A DNA stretch of 11,973 bases from DATKRB01 sp036501425 (GTDB lineage: Bacteria; Actinomycetota; Acidimicrobiia; Acidimicrobiales; RAAP-2), in NCBI GenBank assembly GCA_036501425.1, contig DASYAI010000020.1, positions 1 to 11,973 of the forward strand, in the 5' to 3' direction. Of the stretch, positions 1 through 7,110 are shown piece by piece; the first letter of the stretch is position 1, and the number at the start of each line of letters is the position of its first letter. The position numbers were made by a program, and so were the translations under genes. A model generated the notes under the pieces. It ran no database searches. It saw nothing but the letters and a program-made list of their open reading frames with translations, and was not told where the DNA came from.

Positions 1-1
1 C

Positions 2-1711
2 ACGACCGCGATCCCGCCCCAAGCGGGCCAGCAGCTCCTCGACCAGCTCCAGAAGTCGGGCGTGCAGATCACGTCCAGCACCTCGTCGACCTCCTTCGGC
101 TCCGAGGTCCTGTCCTGGGTCATCTTGCTGCTGCCGTTCCTGGTCATCGGCTACTTCTGGTGGCGGCTGTCCAGAGGGGCCACCGGCCGCATGCAGGGTG
201 CGATGGGCGTCGGAAGGTCCAAAGCCAAGGTGTTCGACGAGGAGCGGCCGAAGACCCGGTTCGCCGACGTGGCCGGGTACGAGGGGGCGAAGGTGGAGAT
301 CCGCGAGGTTGTGGATTTCCTGGCGAACGCGGGCCGGTACGCCCAGGCGGGGGCGATGCCCCCACGGGGCATCCTGATGATCGGCCCCCCGGGGACCGGC
401 AAGACCTTGCTCGCCCGAGCGGTGGCCGGCGAGGCCGCGGTGCCCTTCTTTTCGGTGACCGGTTCGAGCTTCGTCGAGATGTTCGTCGGCGTGGGGGCGG
501 CGCGGGTTCGCGATCTCTTCGCCGAGGCCCGCAAGCGGGCGCCGGCCATCATCTTCGTCGACGAGGTCGACGCGATCGGTCAGCGCCGGGCCGGTTCGAA
601 CTCGATCGTCGCCAACGACGAGCGCGAGCAGACCCTCAACCAGCTGCTGGCGGAGATGGACGGGTTCGACCAGAGCACCGGCGTCGTGGTGCTCGCCGCC
701 ACCAACCGGCCCGAGGTCCTCGATCCGGCCCTCCTCCGACCAGGACGCTTCGACCGCCAGGTGACCATCCCGCTCCCCACACTCGCCGAGCGCGAGGCGA
801 TCCTGAAGGTGCACAGTCGGGGGAAGCGGCTCGATCCGACAGTGGATCTGGGCGTGGTGGCCCGTGGGACCCCCGGGTTCTCTGGCGCCGATCTGGCCAA
901 CCTGGTCAACGAGGCGGCGATCAACGCCGTGCGAGCCGACCGCGAGGTGCTGAGCGCGCTCGACTTCGACGAAGCCCGCGACCGAATCATCCTGGGCCGC
1001 CGCGAGGGGTCCAACGTGCTCCTGCCCGAGGAGAAGCACGCGGTGGCCGTCCACGAGGCCGGCCACGCCCTGGTGGCGGCGTACTCGCAGAAGGGCGACC
1101 CGATCGCCAAGGTCACGATCCTCCCTGCCGGGCAGGCGCTCGGCGTGACCGAGCAGCTCCCTCTGGTGGAACGACACCTGTTCGGCGAGGACTACCTCAA
1201 CGACACGCTGGCCATCTCCCTCGGCGGCCGGGCCGGCGAACTGGTGATGCTCGGCCAGGGCTCCACCGGCGCGGCGAACGACCTCGCCCGGGCCACCGAC
1301 CTGGCCACCAAGATGGTCCGCGAGTTCGGCCTGTCGGCGGCGGTGGGTCCGGTCGGGTACCCCCAGGGCGGATCGGTCTTCCTGGGCAACGGCGGCGGGG
1401 GCTTCTCGAGCCGCCCGTTCGCCGAGGAGACCCAGGCGGCCATCGACGCCGAGGTGGCCCGGCTCTTGCGCGAGGCGGAGCAACGAGCGGTCGGGCTGCT
1501 CCGTGAGCACCACGAGGTGCACCAGCGCCTGGTGGACCTGCTGATCGCCAAGGAGACGGTGGACGGGTCCGAGGTGTACGCCCTGGCCGGTCGGTCCGAG
1601 CCGACCACCAGCGGTGGGATGACCCTGGCCCCCAGCCGGACCGGCGACGTCGCCGGTGCCGGGGCGGCGCAGGAGGCGTCGTCGGAAGCAGGGCTCAACG
1701 CCGGATCCTGA
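2..1711 (+). CDS. ftsH: ATP-dependent zinc metalloprotease FtsH, 5'-truncated by window edge
   Basis: FtsH is a membrane-anchored AAA+ protease that degrades misfolded membrane proteins and some regulatory proteins in the cytoplasm. The frame is open to the first base, and the upstream residues (LLDQLQKSGVQIT) match the end of an FtsH extracytoplasmic domain, so the GTG at 62 is probably internal and the true start lies outside. Numbering from the first full codon: one TM segment about 35-53, Walker A GPPGTGKT 128-135, Walker B IIFVDE ending at D187/E188, second region of homology with ATNRP and RPGRFDR, zinc site HEAGH 351-355, and a probable third zinc ligand D427 in GAAND. The last 50 or so residues are a low-complexity Gly/Ala/Ser tail, common in FtsH. 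The gene converges on the amidohydrolase gene with a 99-bp gap, in which I see no convincing terminator. Family assignment is essentially certain; which paralogue it is cannot be told. Confidence 0.97.
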   Translation, partial: TTAIPPQAGQQLLDQLQKSGVQITSSTSSTSFGSEVLSWVILLLPFLVIGYFWWRLSRGATGRMQGAMGVGRSKAKVFDEERPKTRFADVAGYEGAKVEIREVVDFLANAGRYAQAGAMPPRGILMIGPPGTGKTLLARAVAGEAAVPFFSVTGSSFVEMFVGVGAARVRDLFAEARKRAPAIIFVDEVDAIGQRRAGSNSIVANDEREQTLNQLLAEMDGFDQSTGVVVLAATNRPEVLDPALLRPGRFDRQVTIPLPTLAEREAILKVHSRGKRLDPTVDLGVVARGTPGFSGADLANLVNEAAINAVRADREVLSALDFDEARDRIILGRREGSNVLLPEEKHAVAVHEAGHALVAAYSQKGDPIAKVTILPAGQALGVTEQLPLVERHLFGEDYLNDTLAISLGGRAGELVMLGQGSTGAANDLARATDLATKMVREFGLSAAVGPVGYPQGGSVFLGNGGGGFSSRPFAEETQAAIDAEVARLLREAEQRAVGLLREHHEVHQRLVDLLIAKETVDGSEVYALAGRSEPTTSGGMTLAPSRTGDVAGAGAAQEASSEAGLNAGS

Positions 1712-1810
1712 GGCTGGGGAACACCCCCACCGCCCGGCGTCGCTGGGACCGCGGCCGCCCGGCACTCGGGACCGGGACCCTGGACTCCGGTCTGCTCCGC
1801 CTGGGCGACG

Positions 1811-2841
<1,031 letters not shown>

Positions 2842-2848
<7 letters not shown>

Positions 2849-2967
2849 GACTCGCCCGGAGGTGGACGGCGCCAGGACCCCGGGGCGGGGAGCGCGACGT
2901 CGCCGTGCCGGGCCGGACGAGCAGCCCGGTACCGGTCGTCGTGGTCGATGGGGAAGCGGACAGGCAT
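2842..2967 (-). CDS. Possible small ORF (41 aa) overlapping the amidohydrolase start
   Basis: An ATG-started frame of 41 codons (MPVRFPIDHDDRYRAAR…) ends in TGA at 2844-2842, inside the first codons of the amidohydrolase gene, in the classical overlapping stop/start arrangement. An alternative in-frame GTG at 2994 would make 50 aa, and the frame stays open, with high third-position GC, back to a stop at 3063-3061. The residue mix (I, F, Y, N, K, D, H) looks more protein-like than the opposite strand. From memory, the RFPIDHD.RYR start resembles the N-terminus of longer conserved actinobacterial proteins of unknown function, so this could be a truncated remnant. No good ribosome binding site is visible. 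It may also be chance openness in GC-rich DNA. Confidence 0.28.
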
Positions 2968-3159
2968 GATCCCGTGGTCGGGACCGGACGTCACCGCGAC
3001 ACCCGGGTCCCGCGACGCGTCGAGCTTGTCACGGTTGTCGGCCGGCGTCCGGGCGGTGAATCAGGACCTCCGGCCCTAGTCGCGGGCGCCGAGAACCGAG
3101 AGCATGGCGGTGACGAGAGCCCGGAGCACCTGCTCGGGCCACACCGAAGGAACGATCCC
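2849..3159. other. Divergent intergenic region between amidohydrolase and membrane-protein genes
   Basis: This 311-bp stretch separates two divergent genes. Apart from the small minus-strand ORF described separately, I see no RNA gene. The half next to the membrane-protein gene should hold that gene's promoter, but no convincing -35/-10 pair stands out in this GC-rich sequence. Confidence 0.5.
3146..3152 (+). promoter_or_regulatory. Ribosome binding site fixing the membrane-protein start
   Basis: GAAGGAA lies 7 bases before the ATG at 3160. It decides the start: the same frame is open about 85 codons further upstream, but that extension is rich in Arg, Gly and Pro and would bury the first TM segment deep inside the protein. 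Confidence 0.7.
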
Positions 3160-3726
3160 ATGCGACCCAAAACGTTCGACGCCCTCCTTACTGCCGGCGG
3201 TGCCGTGCTCGTAGTGGTCCTCGTCGTGGCCGGTGCCCTGCTCATGTGGGGCTACAGCTTCACCAGCTCCAACGTGCACGATCAACTCGCGCAGCAAGAG
3301 ATCTACTTCCCACCCAAGGCGGCTTTCGCTCACGCCAAGCCCGGTACCGAGGTCACGCCGAGCATGATCCCCTCGGTGTCGCAGTACGCCGGCCAGCAAT
3401 TGCTCACCGGGGCGCAGGCCGAAGCGTATGCCAACGATTTCATCGCCGTGCACCTCTCCGAGATGCCCTACGGCGGTGTCTACTCCAAGGTCAGCGCCGC
3501 AGCCCTGGCCCACCCCGGCGACGCCAGTCTGCAGGCCCTCGAGGAGACGTCCTTCCGCGGCACGACCCTGCGTGGCCTGTTGCTCGAGGCCTATGCCTTC
3601 TCCGAGTTCGGGACCATCGCGTTCTGGGCCGGCGTCGCCTCGTTCGTTCTGGCTGCGGTGATGCTCGTCCTGGTGGTGCTCGGCTTCTTCCACCTGCGGC
3701 GAGTTCCCGCCACCGCCGAGCTGTGA
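3160..3726 (+). CDS. Two-TM membrane protein of unknown function
   Basis: A 188-aa protein with a short cytoplasmic N-terminus (MRPKTFDALL), a TM segment about 11-31, an extracytoplasmic domain of roughly 120 residues, a second TM about 152-177 and a short basic end (HLRRV). The outside domain carries a recognisable pattern: DQLAQQ.I.FPP near 41-52, QYAGQQLLTGAQAEAYANDFI near 75-95, and FRGTTLRGLLLEAYAF 132-147. From memory, similar proteins of the same size and topology occur widely in actinobacteria and are annotated only as hypothetical, sometimes wrongly as LigA-like dioxygenases; I see no dioxygenase feature. There are no cysteines and no obvious catalytic motif. It converges on the kinase gene across a strong dyad. 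Gene and start are well supported by the TM layout and the ribosome binding site; the function is not known. Confidence 0.85.
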   Translation: MRPKTFDALLTAGGAVLVVVLVVAGALLMWGYSFTSSNVHDQLAQQEIYFPPKAAFAHAKPGTEVTPSMIPSVSQYAGQQLLTGAQAEAYANDFIAVHLSEMPYGGVYSKVSAAALAHPGDASLQALEETSFRGTTLRGLLLEAYAFSEFGTIAFWAGVASFVLAAVMLVLVVLGFFHLRRVPATAEL

Positions 3727-3737
3727 GGACGTCGAGC

Positions 3738-3792
3738 GCCCGGCGTCTTCACCGGCGGCGCCGGCGAGGCGTCGGTTCGGCGCACGCCGGGC
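3738..3792. terminator. Nested inverted repeats between convergent genes (bidirectional terminator candidate)
   Basis: The 67-bp gap between the membrane-protein and kinase stops holds a perfect 9-bp outer repeat (gcccggcgt at 3738-3746, acgccgggc at 3784-3792) enclosing a second hairpin (ccggc 3752-3756, loop ggc, gccgg 3760-3764). There is no T-tract, which is normal for GC-rich actinobacterial terminators. Because the dyad is symmetrical it could end transcripts from both sides. Confidence 0.55.
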
Positions 3793-3793
3793 C

Positions 3794-4930
3794 CTACACC
3801 CCGAGCGGCACCTGCCAGATCACCGCGCTTCCCCCCTGGGGCGGACTCTCGATGAGCAGCTGACCGTTCAGTTGCTCTGCCCGGCGGCGCAGGTTCCCCA
3901 AGCCGCGGCCGCCATCGCGGCTGGTGACGCCGCCAAAGCCCTGGCCATCGTCGATGACTTCGAGGCGGCACCGAGAGCCGTCGACCGAGACGACCACACG
4001 CGCGCTGGTGGCTCGGGCGTGGCGGCCGACGTTGGTGAGCGCCTCGCGAATCGTGACCAGTAGCTGGTCGGCGATCTGGTCAGACACCGCCGAATCGACC
4101 GGGCCGGTGAACGAGACGCTGACCTCGAATCCGACGACGGGGTCGAGATCACGAACGAGCGAGAGAACCCGGGAGCGGACGCCTTGCTCTGCGCCCGGGC
4201 CCCCAAGGGCGTAGATGCTGGCTCGCACCTGGCGGATCGTCTCGTCGATGTCGTTGATCGCTCCGTGGAGACGGTCGCCGGCGCCGGGACCTTGCGGGGC
4301 CCCGGCGATGGATTGCAGAGCGAGCCCGATGGCGAACAGGCGCTGGATCACCGTGTCGTGGAGGTCACGGGCCAGGCGGTCCCGATCCTCGTAGACGGCG
4401 ACCTGCGCCACCTGCTGGTGCAACCGCGAGTTCTCGACGGCGATGCCCGCGCTCAGGGCCAGGGCGCCGACCAGCGCCTCGTCGTCCTTGGTGAACTCCG
4501 ACCAGCCCTGCTTGTCGGTGAGGTACAGGTTGCCGTAGACCTCGTCTCGCACCGTGATCGGCACGCCGAGGAACGAGTTCATCGGCGGGTGCCCCGGCGG
4601 AAAGCCGTAACTGTCGGGGTGGGATCCGAGGGTGGCCAGTCTCAGCGGACGAGGTTGGGTGATGAGCAACCCGAGGACGCCTCGCCCGGCGGGACGGGAA
4701 CCGATCGTGGCCTCCTCTTCGGTGCTGAGCCCGACCGTCACGAACTGGGAGAGCCCGTCCCCCTTGGCGTTCAAGACCCCGAGCGCCCCGTAGCGGGCAC
4801 TGGTCATCGAGCACGCCTCCTCGATCACGTGGCGGAGCAGGTCGGGCAGGTCGAGATCGGCCTGGATGAGCATCGCTGCTTCGAGGATGCGGCGGAGCTT
4901 GACCGGATCGTCGATGGATCGGTAGGGCAC
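3794..4930 (-). CDS. Single-GAF sensor histidine kinase, DosS/DevS-like
   Basis: A 378-aa soluble two-component kinase. Order: short N-terminal helix (1-25), GAF domain about 26-172, HisKA_3 dimerisation/phosphoacceptor helix about 182-250 with EDRDRLARDLHDTVIQRLF and phospho-acceptor H191, then HATPase with N-box REALTN (N300), DDGQGFG 327-333 and GRGLGN 341-346. The GAF section GFPPGHPPM…FLGVP matches GAF-A of mycobacterial DosS/DosT, and H114 aligns with the proximal haem ligand (H149 of DosS, recalled from memory). Haem binding is therefore possible but unproved. DosS has two GAF domains; this has one. No TM segment is seen. The start is GTG at 4930: the frame is open further upstream to a TAA but has no ATG, GTG or TTG there, and no good ribosome binding site is visible. 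It diverges from the DevR-like gene, its likely partner. Kinase identity is firm; the signal sensed is inferred. Confidence 0.93.
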   Translation of the reverse strand: MPYRSIDDPVKLRRILEAAMLIQADLDLPDLLRHVIEEACSMTSARYGALGVLNAKGDGLSQFVTVGLSTEEEATIGSRPAGRGVLGLLITQPRPLRLATLGSHPDSYGFPPGHPPMNSFLGVPITVRDEVYGNLYLTDKQGWSEFTKDDEALVGALALSAGIAVENSRLHQQVAQVAVYEDRDRLARDLHDTVIQRLFAIGLALQSIAGAPQGPGAGDRLHGAINDIDETIRQVRASIYALGGPGAEQGVRSRVLSLVRDLDPVVGFEVSVSFTGPVDSAVSDQIADQLLVTIREALTNVGRHARATSARVVVSVDGSRCRLEVIDDGQGFGGVTSRDGGRGLGNLRRRAEQLNGQLLIESPPQGGSAVIWQVPLGV

Positions 4931-5101
4931 TACGGCCGCTTCGGTCCCATGAGCCTCGGTCCCACGGTCGCGTAGCGTAGCGACGAGGATGAGGGTCGTC
5001 CACGGCTTCGGGTGCCGGCAACGGCATTATGACCAGGGTATTCGGTGGACGCCCGGGTCCGCCGGTTGCCCCAGGCCACAGGCATTGAAAGGATGACCGG
5101 G
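4931..5101. promoter_or_regulatory. Shared divergent promoter region of kinase and DevR-like regulator
   Basis: Both genes must be transcribed out of this 171 bp. It contains a 9-bp direct repeat tcggtccca (4941-4949 and 4956-4964), read as TGGGACCGA twice in the kinase direction, each copy holding GGGAC, and a short tandem cgtag repeat near 4971-4980. A possible minus-strand -10 hexamer CATAAT lies at 5026-5031, without a convincing -35. I do not see a full DosR palindrome here. Confidence 0.4.
5087..5093 (+). promoter_or_regulatory. Ribosome binding site deciding the DevR-like start
   Basis: GAAAGGA precedes the GTG at 5102 by 8 bases. The nearby ATG at 5093 overlaps this motif and leaves no spacer, and a GTG at 5045 would add residues absent from DevR, so 5102 is preferred. 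Confidence 0.55.
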
Positions 5102-5773
5102 GTGAGCCTGGGCGTGTTCCTCCTCGACGATCACGAAGTGGTCCGCGCTGGCTTGCGATCGCTGATCGAGGGCGCCGGGGATCTCACCGTGGTCGGCGAA
5201 GCGGGGACGGTCGCCGAGGCCATGGCCCGGATCCCGTCGGCCCGACCCGATGTGGCGGTTCTCGACGTCCGGCTCCCCGACGGCAACGGGATCGAGGTCT
5301 GCCGGGACATTCGCTCCCGGTTTCCGACGATCGCATGCGTCATGCTCACCTCGTACGCGGACGACGAGGCGCTCTTCGCCGCCATCATGGCCGGCGCAGC
5401 CGGCTACGTCCTGAAACAAGTCGTCGGAACGGACCTCGTCGGCGATATCCGGCGAGCCGGGTCCGGCGCATCGCTGCTCGACCCGGTCCTCGGCGAGCGG
5501 GTCCTCCAGCGACTCCGTGACGGACCGAAAGAGGACCCGCGCTTGGCCGCCCTCACGCCACAGGAGCGGCGGATCCTCGATCTCATCGCCGCCGGCCAGA
5601 CGAACCGCCAGATCGCCGGCCAGCTCTACCTTGCCGAAAAGACGGTGAAGAACTACGTATCGAACTTGCTCGCCAAGCTGGGCATGGAGCGCCGCACCCA
5701 GGCCGCGACCTTCGCCGCCCGGCTAGAAGAGCGATCCGCTGAGGCGACGCGCCGCGACGCCACCGGCACCTGA
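5102..5773 (+). CDS. devR: NarL/FixJ-family response regulator, DevR/DosR-like
   Basis: A 223-aa DNA-binding regulator, close in length to mycobacterial DevR (217 aa). Receiver domain 1-115: acidic pair D9/D10, phospho-acceptor D55 in VLDVRLPDGNG, T83 and K105. LuxR-type helix-turn-helix about 150-205, with LTPQERRILDLIAAG and LAEKTVKNYVSNLLAKLGMERRTQA. Comparison from memory with M. tuberculosis DevR shows near-identical stretches around DDHEVVR, GEAG.VAEAMAR, RPDVAVLDVRLPDGNGIE and the recognition helix, so it may bind the same kind of palindrome. In mycobacteria DevR drives the hypoxia/NO dormancy regulon. Here the presumed kinase is divergent instead of downstream in the same operon. The start is GTG 5102, with ATG 5093 as the alternative (226 aa). 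It converges with the 114-aa gene. Confidence 0.94.
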   Translation: MSLGVFLLDDHEVVRAGLRSLIEGAGDLTVVGEAGTVAEAMARIPSARPDVAVLDVRLPDGNGIEVCRDIRSRFPTIACVMLTSYADDEALFAAIMAGAAGYVLKQVVGTDLVGDIRRAGSGASLLDPVLGERVLQRLRDGPKEDPRLAALTPQERRILDLIAAGQTNRQIAGQLYLAEKTVKNYVSNLLAKLGMERRTQAATFAARLEERSAEATRRDATGT

Positions 5774-5809
5774 CGGCCGACCGGTCGCGACGATTTGGGG
5801 CCGTGGCAC

Positions 5810-5826
5810 CGGGCGGGACCGGCCCG
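5810..5826. terminator. Weak hairpin between convergent genes
   Basis: cgggc (5810-5814) and gcccg (5822-5826) form a 5-bp stem with a 7-base loop in the 63-bp gap between the regulator and the 114-aa gene. The stem is short and there is no T-tract, so this is only a candidate. Confidence 0.3.
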
Positions 5827-5836
5827 ACAGGCGCGG

Positions 5837-6181
5837 TCAGGTGTCTCTCGTCGAAGCGTCTGAATCCTCGAGCTCGCTCAGCTGGACGCCACACGATGCG
5901 AGGACCCGCCGGAGTCGCGCCCGCTCCTGCTCGGGTGGGTCGAACGCCGCGGGATCGCACTCGATGCCAACCTCGCGGCTGAGCCTGATGAGGGCGACGT
6001 CGTACGCCACCTGGTCGGCCACGGCAACCGGGGCCCAGCCAACCCTCGCCCGGGACTCGTCGAGGGATCCCAACCGCTGTGACGCATGCAGCAACTCGAC
6101 CAGTGCCCCACCGGCGCTGGAACGCTCGCTGGCCACGGTGCCCTCGAGCCCGAGCCGGAGGAGCTGGGTGTAGATCGACAT
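5837..6181 (-). CDS. Hypothetical 114-aa protein
   Basis: I do not recognise a named family. The protein starts MSIYTQLLRLGLEG at ATG 6181, with GAGGGG directly upstream (plus-strand 6184-6189), giving a short but usable ribosome binding site. It is probably all-helical and soluble: an N-terminal helix (1-14), a helix around ALVELLHASQRLG, a central segment ADQVAYDVALIRLSREVGI about 55-73, and EQERARLRRVLASCGVQL about 84-101, ending in an acidic tail. There is no TM segment or signal peptide, and a single cysteine (in ASCGV). The ADQVAYD…LIRL..E.GI.CDP..FD.PEQERARL pattern looks like a conserved domain and, from memory, similar small proteins occur in actinobacteria. It lies downstream of the HTH–PNPOx gene on the same strand, 158 bp away across a dyad, so co-transcription is uncertain. 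Gene is likely real; function unknown. Confidence 0.75.
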   Translation of the reverse strand: MSIYTQLLRLGLEGTVASERSSAGGALVELLHASQRLGSLDESRARVGWAPVAVADQVAYDVALIRLSREVGIECDPAAFDPPEQERARLRRVLASCGVQLSELEDSDASTRDT

Positions 6182-6237
6182 GACCCCTCGATTGTCGCGC
6201 TCGGCAGGAAACTTGGCATGGGGGCGGACGCCTCTCG

Positions 6238-6250
6238 GCTCGCAGCGAGC
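6238..6250. repeat. Short dyad upstream of the 114-aa gene
   Basis: gctcg, loop cag, cgagc forms a perfect 5-bp dyad 57 bases before the ATG of the 114-aa gene. It could be an operator or a leader hairpin, but it is short enough to be chance in this base composition. Confidence 0.22.
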
Positions 6251-6294
6251 ACGCCACGGCACCAACGGGCGGCGACCGTCGACATCGTCGAGCC

Positions 6295-6341
6295 GACCGC
6301 AATGGCGCCGGCCGACGATGGACGAACCCGTCCTTGCGGTC
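6295..6341 (-). terminator. Compound inverted repeat at the end of the HTH–PNPOx gene
   Basis: Read in the minus direction, an 8-bp arm GACCGCAA beginning in the stop codon (6341-6334) pairs with TTGCGGTC (6302-6295). Directly after the first arm is a compact hairpin, GGACG (6333-6329), loop ggtt, CGTCC (6324-6320). Together they make a multi-arm structure that could end the HTH–PNPOx transcript or act as a processing or attenuation site before the 114-aa gene. There is no T-tract. Confidence 0.42.
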
Positions 6342-6996
6342 ATCGGTCCTGGCGAATCGATCGACCGGACACCTGCTCTGCGCGGATCCGCACGAAGACG
6401 TCCCGGTAGCCACCCGCCCAGGGTTCGATGCCCAGGTTGATCAGCATGGGACGGTCTCTCGCTTCGACCTGCTCGGCCGGTCCCGTCACGAGCACGCTCC
6501 ATCCTTCGCTCGTGGCCTCGTCGATCTGGTCGACCTCGAAGCTCACCTTCGCCCCGAACACCCCGGTGATCGAGGCATTGCTCGAGGTTCGGAACACGAC
6601 CGCGCTGTCGACGAACCCGAAGTTCACCGGTTGAGCCACCGGGCCGCGCCCGCTCACGAAAATCACCCGACCAACGCCCCCTTTTCGCAAGAGCGCCTCG
6701 CACTGCGCCCGGCCCAGCTCTTCGAGTATCGGGTTCGGGCCGGCACGCCCCCACCCAGGCGGCCGTCGCGCATCCCCTCCGACGAGCGCCCATCGGTTCG
6801 TATCGAGCGCCTCGGCCAGCCGCGAAAGGGTATTGACGCCGACGACGGCACCGGGGTTCTGCTCCACGTAGGCGAGGTAGCCCGTCTCCAGACCCGCCCG
6901 GCGGGCGACTTCTGCCGCACTGAGTCCCAGCGCCTGGCGTCGCTCGACGATTCGTCGAGCAAGGTCGCTCGCCTCCGCCCCAAAGATCTCTCCCAT
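6340..6996 (-). CDS. XRE-type HTH fused to pyridoxamine-5'-phosphate-oxidase-like domain
   Basis: A 218-aa two-domain protein. Residues about 11-66 form an XRE/Cro-type helix-turn-helix (LARRIVERRQALGLSAAEVARRAGL, then YLAYVE and NTLSRLAEAL). A Pro/Gly linker (74-88) leads to a PNPOx-like split-barrel about 90-210 of the PF12900 type: LGRAQCEALL, VGRVIFVSG, PVNFGFVDSAVVFRTS, VSFEVDQIDEATSEGWSVLVTG. Such domains bind FMN, F420 or haem, and the fusion suggests a cofactor- or redox-responsive DNA-binding protein. The start is ATG 6996 with AGAGG 7 bases upstream. In-frame ATGs at 7026 and 7086 are alternatives with weaker sites. A DosR-box-like palindrome lies 118 bp upstream. From memory, PNPOx-like proteins such as Rv0080 belong to the mycobacterial DosR regulon, which fits. 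Ligand and DNA target are unknown. Confidence 0.9.
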   Translation of the reverse strand: MGEIFGAEASDLARRIVERRQALGLSAAEVARRAGLETGYLAYVEQNPGAVVGVNTLSRLAEALDTNRWALVGGDARRPPGWGRAGPNPILEELGRAQCEALLRKGGVGRVIFVSGRGPVAQPVNFGFVDSAVVFRTSSNASITGVFGAKVSFEVDQIDEATSEGWSVLVTGPAEQVEARDRPMLINLGIEPWAGGYRDVFVRIRAEQVSGRSIRQDR

Positions 6997-7003
6997 CGTG
7001 TCG

Positions 7004-7008
7004 CCTCT
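7004..7008 (-). promoter_or_regulatory. Ribosome binding site of the HTH–PNPOx gene
   Basis: AGAGG in the minus direction, 7 bases before ATG 6996. This is the reason for preferring 6996 over the in-frame ATGs at 7026 and 7086. Confidence 0.55.
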
Positions 7009-7110
7009 CGTCGTCTGGTCGTCCATCTCGCTGGCGCGGCCGTGATCTCGTACCGGTGCCACGGGCCCGCATCTCGACGCGTCCATGGTGCTCGGAGCCA
7101 GACGTGACCA

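Noticed and set aside
160..1506. Long plus-strand open frame inside ftsH
   Set aside because: It is out of frame with a clear full-motif FtsH and is almost only Arg, Gly, Pro and Ala, the usual shadow of a high-GC gene.
1712..1810. Terminator between ftsH and the amidohydrolase gene
   Set aside because: The gap is GC-rich and contains a gcggccgc palindrome, but I found no stem of useful length with a proper loop.
2982..2995. gggaccggacgtca as a DosR-like box
   Set aside because: It keeps one GGGAC half-site only; the centre and the right half do not match.
2905..3159. Upstream extension of the membrane-protein frame
   Set aside because: The frame is open but low-complexity and charged; the good ribosome binding site at 3146-3152 and the TM layout support the ATG at 3160.
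6207..6222. ggaaacttggcatggg as a second DosR-like box before the 114-aa gene
   Set aside because: It fits the palindrome only with a one-base gap and lacks the matching right half.
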